From a bacterium (lineage in GTDB: Bacteria; SZUA-79; Acidulodesulfobacterales; Acidulodesulfobacteraceae): a stretch of DNA of 64,000 nt. The notes beneath the pieces were generated by a model that was not told where the DNA came from, did not search any database, and was given only the letters and a program-made list of their open reading frames with translations. Every line of letters starts with the position of its first letter. Position 1 is the first letter of the stretch. A program made the position numbers and the translations under genes. Positions 56,339 through 64,000 of the stretch are shown in pieces. Location: NCBI GenBank assembly GCA_021789605.1, contig JAJYJI010000002.1:62001-126000 (forward strand), written 5' to 3'.

Positions 56339-58423
56339 TTAATAATATTCGTAAGTATCGGTTATTTCTTCTATCAGCTCTTCCGGTATTTCCTTTAAAA
56401 ATCTGGACGGCATATTATATTTGTATTCTTTTCCCGTCCTTCTTCTTTTAGACCACGTAAGATAAAGCTTTTCTTTCGCCCGCGTAATGCCGACGTAACA
56501 GAGCCTTCTTTCTTCTTCGACGGACAGTTCGTTGTCTAAAGACCTTATATGCGGAAAAAGATGCTCTTCCAGCCCTGCTATAAAGACTACCGGAAACTCT
56601 AAGCCTTTCGCGCTGTGAAGGGTCATAAGCGATACCTTGGTTATATCCGAACCCGCCGCCGCGCCCGCGTCCTCCCCTTGTTCGTCCCTATTGTCGTTAA
56701 TCGCGCTCTGGTCTAAAAATTCCGTAATATCGTCAAATTCTACGGAAGCGTTTATCAATTCTTCGATGTTGTCCATTCTGTTGGCGTCAAGTTCCACGGC
56801 TTTTGATACGCCGGCTTTAAGCATTGATTCGTAGCCTGAAAACTTATATACGAAATTTATTATGTCCGGCAGTTTGTTGTCTATGGGGAGGTTGCCCGAA
56901 CCGGCGACCGCGCCCGTCGTCCTGCCGTTTTTTTCCGCGGCGTCCGCACCTGTTTCGGCGGTATTTTGCCTGCCTTTTACCGCGCTTTCTATCTCATATT
57001 TTATTTTTTTTATTAAGGCGAAATAATTAGCTACCGCACCTTTAAGCTCTTTAAGCCCCCTGATGGAAGAAAATAAGCCTTTTTCAAGCGCCGTTAAAAT
57101 GCTTTCGCCGCTCTCTGAAGCGATATCCTGCATAGTTTTTATAGTCTTTTCTCCCGCGCCCGTCGGAACGCACTGTATACTTCTTTCAAAGCTTAAAAGG
57201 TCTTTAGGATTTACGGCAAACCTCAGGAAAGAAAGAATGTCTTTTATTTCCTTTCTCTGGTAAAATTTTAACCCACCGTAAATATTATATCTTATGCTTT
57301 CCTTTATGAGCCTGTCCTCTATCACCCTCGACTGGGAATTTGCCCTGTAAAGTATAGCTATGTCTTTGTTGGAATAGCCGTCTTCCCTGATAAGCCGCCG
57401 TATTTCCTTAGCCATATAGTAGCTTTCAGAATAATCGTTGTTTGCGTTATAAACCGTTATAACGCTTCCTCCGCTTTTTTTGTCCGTTTTAAGGGTTTTG
57501 TCCTTCCTCATTTTATTTCCCTTGACGATGGCGGAAGCGGCGTTAAGGATATTTTTGGTCGAGCGGTAATTTCTTTCTAATTTTATTACGGCGCACGACG
57601 GATAGGTTTTTTCGAAACTCAAAATATTGTCTATTGTGGCGCCCCTGAAACTGTAAATCGACTGGTCGTCGTCGCCTACGACGCATATGTTTTTGTGCTT
57701 TCCGGCAAGAATTTTAATCAGTTTGTCCTGAATATAGTTCGTATCCTGAAACTCGTCCACCATTATATATTTATAAAGGTTAGAATATTTTTCGAGGACC
57801 TGCGGATTATCCTGAAAAAGCTTCACGGCGTTAAACAAGAGGTCGTTAAAATCCATAGCGTTGTTTTCTTTAAGTCTTTTAGAATATTCGGAATATATGA
57901 CGGGGTAATCCTTTTCCCATGCCCTTACCGTAGAAAAAGACCCTTCGGCGTTTATAAATGAATTTTTGTTCTTTTCGATAAAATACTTCGCCTTGGAAGG
58001 AGTAATGATTTTTTCGTTTAAGTTAAGGGATTTTATGATTTTTGCGACTGTTTTGGACGAATCGTCTTCATCGAATACTACGAAAGACCTCTCGTAGCCG
58101 ATTAAGTCCGCGTGCCTGCGCAAAAGCTTCAGGCAGAAAGAATGAAAAGTCGAAAATTCAGGCTCGCCGCCGCTAACGTTTCCGCTTCCGTTCGCCAGCG
58201 CCCTTTTTATTCTTTCCTTCATTTCACGCGCCGCCTTGTTGGTAAAGGTAACGCCTAAAATATTATAAGGCATAGCCTTGCCCGTTTTTAAAAGGTGGAC
58301 TGCGCGCAAGGTTATAACTCTGGTCTTGCCCGAACCTGCTCCCGCAAGTATTAGAAGCGGTCCGTCTTCGTGAAGGACGGCTTTTAGCTGTTCGTCGTTC
58401 AAGCCTTTAAGATAGTCTTCCAA
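56339..58423 (-). CDS. UvrD/PcrA-type superfamily 1 helicase
   Basis: 3'-5' DNA helicase in repair and replication. 694 residues with Walker A LAGAGSGKTRVIT, motif Ia VTFTNKAAREMKERI, motif II VDEFQDTN, motif III VGDDDQSIYSFRGA, motif IV LERNYRSTKNIL, motif V TLHSAKGLEFPVVF and motif VI YVGITRAKEKLYLTW. It lacks an obvious C-terminal RNAP/UvrB-binding tail, and an Ala/Gly/Asp-rich loop sits near 500-520. PcrA or Rep-type assignment is open. Genes downstream are gatCAB. Confidence 0.95.
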   Translation of the reverse strand: MEDYLKGLNDEQLKAVLHEDGPLLILAGAGSGKTRVITLRAVHLLKTGKAMPYNILGVTFTNKAAREMKERIKRALANGSGNVSGGEPEFSTFHSFCLKLLRRHADLIGYERSFVVFDEDDSSKTVAKIIKSLNLNEKIITPSKAKYFIEKNKNSFINAEGSFSTVRAWEKDYPVIYSEYSKRLKENNAMDFNDLLFNAVKLFQDNPQVLEKYSNLYKYIMVDEFQDTNYIQDKLIKILAGKHKNICVVGDDDQSIYSFRGATIDNILSFEKTYPSCAVIKLERNYRSTKNILNAASAIVKGNKMRKDKTLKTDKKSGGSVITVYNANNDYSESYYMAKEIRRLIREDGYSNKDIAILYRANSQSRVIEDRLIKESIRYNIYGGLKFYQRKEIKDILSFLRFAVNPKDLLSFERSIQCVPTGAGEKTIKTMQDIASESGESILTALEKGLFSSIRGLKELKGAVANYFALIKKIKYEIESAVKGRQNTAETGADAAEKNGRTTGAVAGSGNLPIDNKLPDIINFVYKFSGYESMLKAGVSKAVELDANRMDNIEELINASVEFDDITEFLDQSAINDNRDEQGEDAGAAAGSDITKVSLMTLHSAKGLEFPVVFIAGLEEHLFPHIRSLDNELSVEEERRLCYVGITRAKEKLYLTWSKRRRTGKEYKYNMPSRFLKEIPEELIEEITDTYEYY

Positions 58424-58453
58424 GTTTTTATTTTTCCCTTTTTATTTAATATT

Positions 58454-60388
58454 TTACTCTACCGTAACGCTTTTTGCAAGATTGCGGGGCTGGTCGATAT
58501 CCGTGCCTTTGAGGGAGGCGGTATGATAAGCGAGAAGCTGGAGCGGCACCGTGTAAAGTATCGGGCTTACAACTTCCGAGGTTTCCGGTATTTTTATTAA
58601 ATCCGAAATCCCGTCTATTTCCGGTTCGTAATCCGCGACCGCGATAATCCTGCCGCCCCTTGCCTTTATTTCTTCCATATTGGATATGGTTTTAGGAGCA
58701 AGCGTATTATTAGACAAAAGAAACAGCACCGGCATATTTTCGTCGATGAGGGCGATGGGACCGTGCTTCATTTCTCCCGCTGGATAGCCTTCGGCGTGGA
58801 TGTAAGAAATTTCCTTTAATTTTAAAGCTCCTTCCATTGCTATGGGATACAGTATCCCCCTTCCAAGGTATAAAAAATCGGAGTTTTTATAATATTTTTT
58901 AGCGATTTCTTTGATAGCCCCGTCCATAAGCAAAACTTTTTCTACTTTTCTCGGCAGTTCGACTATGTCTTCAAAAATTTTCCGCAAAAATGCCCCTTTT
59001 GCCTGCGGAACGGAACTTTTAACCTGACGGATATATAAAGCGAGAAGCAGTCCGCACATAATCTGCGTCGTAAAAGCCTTAGTGGAAGCCACGCCTATTT
59101 CGGGTCCTGCATGGGTATATATGACGCCTTTATCCGACATGGCGGTTATCTGGGAACCAGGGACGTTGGTAATTGAAAGTATTCCCGCGCGTTTAGCCTT
59201 AGCCAGTTCTAGGGCGCTGTTTGTGTCCGCCGTTTCCCCCGACTGCGAAATTCCTATGAATATATCGTCCTTAGATATGGGAAAGTTTTCGTACCTGAAT
59301 TCCGAACCGTATTCGACTATTACCGGTATGCCGCAAAGCGTTTCGGTAATGTATTTGACGGCAAGTCCCGCGTAGTAAGAGGAACCGCAGGCGGTAATAA
59401 CTATTCTCGAAGCGCTTTCCACGTCTTTTTTCGTAAGCTTCAAATCTTCGAGGATAACCTCAAATCCTGAAAACGCTGCGTCGGAGGTTTTATTTGCCGC
59501 GGCGGAAGACAACAGGGATATAATCCTCGACGAAAAAGAATCCAGAAGGCAGGACGGCTGTTCAAATATTTCTTTTTGCATAAAATGCGAGAAGCCGGTC
59601 TTTACCGACCTTGACGCGTCCCAGTCTATATTGGTCACGGTTTTGCGGATTTTCTTACCCTTAAAATCGGTTAATTCAAGCTTGCCGCCTTTAAAATATG
59701 CTATTTCCGAATTTTTTAAATATAACGCCTCGTTGGAATACTCCATTAAGGGGGAAACGTCGCTTGCTAAATAAATATCGCCGTCTTTTTGCACGGCCAC
59801 TAAAGGAGGACCGTATTTTACCGCCGCGATGCTTTTTTCTGGCGCGTATAAGGCTAAAAAGGCGAAGGCGCCTGAAAGTTCGTTTGCCGAAAGCCTTACC
59901 GCCTCGTAAAAGGACTTGCCTTCGTTAATTATATAATCTTCTATTAAATGCGAAATAACCTCGGAGTCGGTAGGGGTAATAAATTTATGACCTTTCTTAA
60001 TGAGGACGTTTTTTAAGGCGGCGTAGTTTTCTATTATACCGTTATGGACTATGGCGATATTTCCAGAACAGTCCATATGCGGATGGGCGTTGTCGTCCGT
60101 AGGTTTTCCGTGCGTAGCCCACCTTATGTGCCCTATGGCGATATCGGACTTTACCGGAGTGATACAGCTGAACTCGTTGGACAGGTTGACCAGCTTGCCA
60201 GATTTTTTAATGGATTTTATTTTATTTTCGCCTTCGTCGTAATAAGCAATGCCTGAAGAATCGTATCCCCTGTATTCAAGGCTTTTTAGCCCGCTTAAAA
60301 CTATATCTACCGAGCTTTCCCTATTTTTTGGGGACAGGCTTGGGTCAGTCCCCTTTCCAGCGCCGGAAAAACCCATAATTCCGCACAT
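58454..60388 (-). CDS. glmS: Glutamine-fructose-6-phosphate aminotransferase
   Basis: Forms glucosamine-6-phosphate from fructose-6-phosphate and Gln, the entry step to UDP-GlcNAc, peptidoglycan and LPS. 644 residues, slightly longer than usual. Cys2 nucleophile in MCGIMGFSG, EYRGYDSSGIAY, HIRWATHG, HPHMDC and HNGIIENY in the glutaminase domain, then SIS domains with TACGSSYYAG, ISQSGETADT and EGYPAGEMKHGP. The end is TDIDQPRNLAKSVTVE. It starts 2 bp after glmU ends, so the two are co-transcribed. Confidence 0.97.
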   Translation of the reverse strand: MCGIMGFSGAGKGTDPSLSPKNRESSVDIVLSGLKSLEYRGYDSSGIAYYDEGENKIKSIKKSGKLVNLSNEFSCITPVKSDIAIGHIRWATHGKPTDDNAHPHMDCSGNIAIVHNGIIENYAALKNVLIKKGHKFITPTDSEVISHLIEDYIINEGKSFYEAVRLSANELSGAFAFLALYAPEKSIAAVKYGPPLVAVQKDGDIYLASDVSPLMEYSNEALYLKNSEIAYFKGGKLELTDFKGKKIRKTVTNIDWDASRSVKTGFSHFMQKEIFEQPSCLLDSFSSRIISLLSSAAANKTSDAAFSGFEVILEDLKLTKKDVESASRIVITACGSSYYAGLAVKYITETLCGIPVIVEYGSEFRYENFPISKDDIFIGISQSGETADTNSALELAKAKRAGILSITNVPGSQITAMSDKGVIYTHAGPEIGVASTKAFTTQIMCGLLLALYIRQVKSSVPQAKGAFLRKIFEDIVELPRKVEKVLLMDGAIKEIAKKYYKNSDFLYLGRGILYPIAMEGALKLKEISYIHAEGYPAGEMKHGPIALIDENMPVLFLLSNNTLAPKTISNMEEIKARGGRIIAVADYEPEIDGISDLIKIPETSEVVSPILYTVPLQLLAYHTASLKGTDIDQPRNLAKSVTVE

Positions 60389-60390
60389 TA

Positions 60391-61932
60391 TTATTTTTCT
60401 CCTTTATTTTTCTTAACCGTTTTTACCGTCCTTGCCTTAACGCGTTCCTGTTTCTGTTCCTGTTTTCTTTTTGACGCCCAGCCCTCGATATTCCGCTGGG
60501 GCGTTCTGGATATGGCAAGAGCGCCTTCAGGAACGTCTTTAGTGACGGTCGTCCCGGAGCCTACGTATGAATCCCTGCCTACCTTGACCGGAGCGACGAG
60601 CTGCGAATCCGAACCGATAAAGCATCCGCCTTCTATTATTGTTTTATATTTATTTTTCCCGTCATAGTTGCAGGTTATAACTCCCGCGCCTATGTTGACT
60701 TCGTCGCCGATAAGTGCGTCCCCTATGTAGCTTAAATGCGACGCCTTAGTGTTTTTGCCGATAAAAGATTTTTTAACCTCGACGAAATTTCCTATGCGGC
60801 TCCCTTCAGAAATGTAAGTTTCCGGTCTTAACCTTGCGAAAGGTCCTATCTGAACGTCGTTCATTACGATAGAGTTTTCAATAACGCTGTAAGGCTTTAT
60901 TATGGTATTATCCAAAATGGACGAATCTTTTATCACGCAGCCGTTTTCGATAACCGCACCCTTCATTATAATGGTTTTGCCGGATAAAAAAACTCCCGGG
61001 TATATAACCGAATTTTCGCCTATTTTAACGTTATGACCTATATAAATATTGTCGTCAGATATAAAATTAACGCCTTTTTCCATAAAATCATCAATTAATC
61101 TTTTTTGGAGTATTCTTTGGGCGTTCATTAAGTCGGCTTTTGAATTTACCCCCGCAAACTCTTCGGGACGGCATGATTTATAGCAGGCGGTTTTCAGCCT
61201 CTCGTTGTAAAAAATGCCGACTATGTCGGTAAGATAATACTCTTTCTTCCTGTTATCGGGCTTTATGCGTCCGATAAATTTCCTTAAGAGATTAAGTTTT
61301 ATTATATAGACGCCGGAATTAATTTCCTTTATTAAAGCCGTATCCGGCGGATAATCGCGCAGCTCTTTTTCTTCGACTATTTTTTCTACGTACCCCTTTT
61401 TGTCGGTTAAAATTCTGCCGTAGGAATATGGATTTTCTGCTTCCACAGATAAAACCGTTAAATCGTTGCCGTTGTCGAAATGAAATTTTATGGTTTCTAT
61501 TAGAGTTTCAGGTTTTATTAGGGGCATATCGCACGGCAGGATTATTATATCGGTTTCATCAGCGCCTTTGGGAAACATATCGAGGGCTTTTTTTGCGGCG
61601 TCTCCCGTGCCGAGATATCTTTCCTGAACTGAAAAATCTAAAGACAGTCCTTTTCTTTTAAACCTTTTTTCTTTGGAAACGTAATTTTTGACGAGTTCTC
61701 CCTTATGCCCTATTACCGTGCCGATTTTATCTAAAAAAACCCCGTACTTGCCTGTCCCGCGCCGGACGTTAAATTCTTTTCCGGCGTCTATCAACGATTT
61801 AACGCTATAAAATATAAGCGGGTTTTCCAATAAACCGGAAAGCGCCTTAGGCTCTTCGGATTTCATCCTCGTTCCCAAGCCTCCGGCAAGCAAAACCGCC
61901 CCGATACGCTTTATTTTTTCGTTAGATTTCAT
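60391..61932 (-). CDS. glmU: Bifunctional GlmU acetyltransferase/uridylyltransferase
   Basis: Acetylates GlcN-1-P and couples it to UTP to give UDP-GlcNAc. 513 residues. Pyrophosphorylase domain AVLLAGGLGTRMKSEEPKAL at the N-terminus, with a 20-odd residue insert. The left-handed beta-helix acetyltransferase has the GPFARLRPETYISEGSRIGN, FVEVKKSFIGKNTKASHLSY and NIGAGVITCNYDGKNKYKT strings. A Lys/Arg-rich C-terminal tail (KRKQEQKQERVKARTVK) is unusual. It is the first gene of the glmU-glmS pair; GlmM is not in the window. Confidence 0.95.
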   Translation of the reverse strand: MKSNEKIKRIGAVLLAGGLGTRMKSEEPKALSGLLENPLIFYSVKSLIDAGKEFNVRRGTGKYGVFLDKIGTVIGHKGELVKNYVSKEKRFKRKGLSLDFSVQERYLGTGDAAKKALDMFPKGADETDIIILPCDMPLIKPETLIETIKFHFDNGNDLTVLSVEAENPYSYGRILTDKKGYVEKIVEEKELRDYPPDTALIKEINSGVYIIKLNLLRKFIGRIKPDNRKKEYYLTDIVGIFYNERLKTACYKSCRPEEFAGVNSKADLMNAQRILQKRLIDDFMEKGVNFISDDNIYIGHNVKIGENSVIYPGVFLSGKTIIMKGAVIENGCVIKDSSILDNTIIKPYSVIENSIVMNDVQIGPFARLRPETYISEGSRIGNFVEVKKSFIGKNTKASHLSYIGDALIGDEVNIGAGVITCNYDGKNKYKTIIEGGCFIGSDSQLVAPVKVGRDSYVGSGTTVTKDVPEGALAISRTPQRNIEGWASKRKQEQKQERVKARTVKTVKKNKGEK

Positions 61933-61984
61933 ATTAATTATTATTATACAAAATTATCGCGCCGCGCTCACTAATTATTTAATC

Positions 61985-63634
61985 CTACCCGTCGTTCCTG
62001 CGCCTGAAAACGTCGAGGAGCGTCGAATAGCCGTAAGTCGTTTTTATCGGAAAAGCGACCGAAAGGAATACCGTAAACGCCGAAACCGCAAGTCCGGCGA
62101 TAAGCATATAGACGTTTTTATATTCTATAAATACGAGCGCCGATATTATTCCGATAAAACCGCCTATAACCGAGGCTATGAGCCTTTTTATTACGTGTAT
62201 CAAAAAGTTTTCCAGACCCGATATGTTGGTCGGGTGGATTTTTACCCTGAAATCTTCCGAGTATGCAACGTGCATAAGTCTTCTGGTATCGTTTACGAAC
62301 TCTTTTATTTGCCCGAACAGGTTTTTAACGTAATTAACCGGATTAAAAGACTTTCCTAATTCAGTCTGCCTTATATATCTTTTTGCTACCGGAATAATGT
62401 CTTTAACGAGATTGTATGACGGGTTATACGCCGTGCCTATGCCTTCTAAAAGCGCCGCGGTTTTAAATATATATACGAGATTTTGCGGAAGCTCGAAAGG
62501 AAACGCGTAAAAGCTTTTCATAATCTCGGTAATTATAACCTGTATCTTTTTGCTTGAAATATCTTTCTGGCTTAAAACTTTATAAAGCTTCCCAGCCATA
62601 TTTTCCAACAGCTGCCTTGAAACTTCTTTATTTATTATTCCAAGCGCGTAATAGGCGTCTATTATACCCGGAATGTCCTCCTTTATGCCCGCAAGAACCG
62701 CCTTAATAAGATTTTGCTTCGTATCTTCGGATATATGTATTACCAGCCCGAAATCCAGCATTATAATTTTGCCGTTTCCATCGACTAAAATATTTCCGGG
62801 ATGCGGGTCGGCATGAACTATTCCGGTAACTAAAGACTGGTAAATATAAAATTCTATGAGTTTGTCGATAATCTTTTTCGGCTCTAAACCCATTTCTTTT
62901 ATCTGATTGAAATTAGTAATCTTAACCCCTTTATGGAAATCCATAACGAGTATGTTTTTAGAGGTCAGTTCGGAATATATTTTGGGAATTACGACAAAGT
63001 CGAGTTCTTTTGCGATTTTTTTAAATTCTTTTATATTTTTGGCTTCGTGGATTAAATCCATTTCCTCATAAATGGTAACGCTGAATTCTCTTAATACTAC
63101 GGAGATAGACTGAATGGATTTATTCTGTGGAAAGAAAATTTTTAACAGGTTTAAAACGCTTTTTAAAGTCCTTATGTCTATTGCTACGTTTTTTTCGATG
63201 TCGGGTCTGATTATCTTGACTATGACGTTTCCGCCTTTATAAACAGCCCTGTAAACCTGTGCTACCGAAGCGGCGGCCAAAGGCTCTCCGTTAAATTCTT
63301 CAAAAATATCTTTTATGCTTTTGCCGCAGTCTTTTTCGATAATAGGCTTAATTTTGGAAAACGAAACGGGGGGAACCTCGTCCTGCAGGGTGGAAAGGGC
63401 TTCTAAATAAGCGGCGGGCAAAAAATCCGCCCTGGTGGAAATAACCTGCGCCAGCTTTATAAAAGTCGGTCCGAGCGCGGCGATTATGCGGGTAAGCCAT
63501 TTTGCGGACTTTGAGTGGTATTTTTCGCTCAAAGTCCGCCTCTTTCCGAAAATCACAAACCTTTTTTGCGTAAAAAGTATAAATAAAATAAACGGCAGCG
63601 CTTTAAAAAAAATGAAAAAATTTCTTTTTATCAA
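61985..63634 (-). CDS. UbiB/ABC1-family kinase-like protein
   Basis: 549 residues. Atypical kinase-like fold: LGPTFIKLAQVISTRADFLP and LSTLQDEVPPVSF are the family signature, then VAQVYRAVYKGGNVIVKI, IVHADPHPGNILVDGNGKI and MLDFGLVIHIS. Two hydrophobic segments at the C-terminus (~490-535) anchor it in the membrane. Relatives support quinone (ubiquinone/menaquinone) synthesis. It overlaps the upstream gene by 4 bp (ATGA), so both are translated together. Confidence 0.9.
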   Translation of the reverse strand: MIKRNFFIFFKALPFILFILFTQKRFVIFGKRRTLSEKYHSKSAKWLTRIIAALGPTFIKLAQVISTRADFLPAAYLEALSTLQDEVPPVSFSKIKPIIEKDCGKSIKDIFEEFNGEPLAAASVAQVYRAVYKGGNVIVKIIRPDIEKNVAIDIRTLKSVLNLLKIFFPQNKSIQSISVVLREFSVTIYEEMDLIHEAKNIKEFKKIAKELDFVVIPKIYSELTSKNILVMDFHKGVKITNFNQIKEMGLEPKKIIDKLIEFYIYQSLVTGIVHADPHPGNILVDGNGKIIMLDFGLVIHISEDTKQNLIKAVLAGIKEDIPGIIDAYYALGIINKEVSRQLLENMAGKLYKVLSQKDISSKKIQVIITEIMKSFYAFPFELPQNLVYIFKTAALLEGIGTAYNPSYNLVKDIIPVAKRYIRQTELGKSFNPVNYVKNLFGQIKEFVNDTRRLMHVAYSEDFRVKIHPTNISGLENFLIHVIKRLIASVIGGFIGIISALVFIEYKNVYMLIAGLAVSAFTVFLSVAFPIKTTYGYSTLLDVFRRRNDG

Positions 63635-64000
63635 TAGTAATTGCCGGTTGAAATTATAGTTACCGTATCTGTGCCGGAATTAACGATGAAACAGTAATGC
63701 CCGTCCGGCGAAATTCTGACGGCAGACGGATAACTGCCGACTTTAACCGTTTTGACGACTTCGGCTTTGGCGACGTCTATAATGCTTAAAGTAGCGCCCT
63801 GGGTATTTATGACGTAAAGATATCTTCCGTCCGGCGTAACGGCGGCGGCGGTCGGTCCCTTGCCGGTATAAACGGTAGCCACTTTACCGAAAGGCTGCGG
63901 CACGTAGTTCGAAGTAGGAGCATACGCACGCGAATACGCGGTATAAGGAGCTGCCTGAGAAGGAACTGCGGCTGTTGTCTGTACGGGTGAAGTAATAGCG
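63631..64000 (-). CDS. YncE-like beta-propeller protein, 5' end outside window
   Basis: The frame stays open to the window edge, so the true start lies beyond 64000. The visible 123 residues have an Ala/Pro/Thr-rich lead (AAPYTAYSRAYAPTSNYVP), then YVTN-type propeller blades GPTAAAVTPDGRYLYVINTQ, TLSIIDVAKAEVVKTVKVGS and YPSAVRISPDGHYCFIVNSG. These are typical of surface-exposed propeller proteins. A GTG at 63903 could be an internal start but no ribosome site supports it. Confidence 0.7.
   Translation of the reverse strand, partial: AITSPVQTTAAVPSQAAPYTAYSRAYAPTSNYVPQPFGKVATVYTGKGPTAAAVTPDGRYLYVINTQGATLSIIDVAKAEVVKTVKVGSYPSAVRISPDGHYCFIVNSGTDTVTIISTGNYY

Overview
The window is chromosomal DNA from a Gram-negative bacterium. 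It encodes a TolC-type outer-membrane factor, a type I secretion ABC transporter and adaptor, ABC-2 polysaccharide export and a GT9 heptosyltransferase-like enzyme. Genes are dense and moderately AT-rich, with very AT-rich spacers. The mix of a large surface-glycan locus, DUF4214 proteins and REP-like/RAYT repeats would fit an uncultured deltaproteobacterial-type lineage, for example the Acidulodesulfobacterales-like clades. That placement is inference, because no rRNA or ribosomal protein lies in the window.

Layout. (1) 1-5.3 kb: mtnA and a 1369-residue DUF4214 surface/secreted protein, both on minus. (2) 5.7-9.3 kb, plus: wzm-wzt-like exporter, rmd and gmd, a GDP-D-rhamnose type set. (3) 9.3-13.7 kb, minus: a GT4 enzyme and a flippase-GT4 fusion. 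(4) 13.9-16.3 kb: a low-GC stretch of decayed glycosyltransferase genes (GtrB-like GT2, then a GT-C-like membrane protein) with several frameshifts. (5) 16.8-21.7 kb, plus: a 37-codon DUF4214 fragment, a frameshifted DUF4214 gene, an AAA/DUF4143 ATPase and a pilin-like protein. (6) 21.7-35.6 kb, minus: a coherent run of TPR-sulfotransferase, two tandem AlkP/sulfatase-like plus PP-loop (PAPS-reductase/CysD-like) fusions, a coiled-coil methyltransferase, a double GT4, a small protein and another double GT4. (7) 35.7-43.5 kb: two DUF4214 paralogues with nearly identical 5' ends, enclosing a repeat-rich segment with a dead RAYT transposase, an internally deleted RAYT, toxin-antitoxin remnants and REP-like hairpins. 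(8) 43.7-49.1 kb, minus: TolC, type I ABC transporter, HlyD-type adaptor and an unknown protein, just upstream of a DUF4214 gene. (9) 49.2-51.7 kb: GT4 and GT9. (10) 51.7-64 kb, minus: housekeeping genes ilvE, gatB, gatA, gatC, uvrD/pcrA, glmS, glmU, ubiB-like, and a YncE-like propeller cut by the window edge.

How it fits together. Most of the window builds the cell surface. GlmS/GlmU feed UDP-GlcNAc and Gmd/Rmd probably feed GDP-D-rhamnose. At least seven GT4 domains and a methyltransferase would build and cap a glycan exported by the ABC-2 transporter. The sulfotransferase and PP-loop fusions suggest sulfation of that glycan or of surface proteins. The type I system is well placed to export the DUF4214 proteins as an S-layer-like or adhesive coat. 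The most unusual feature is the tandem AlkP-PP-loop fusion pair beside a TPR-sulfotransferase. Its biochemical role cannot be settled from sequence alone.
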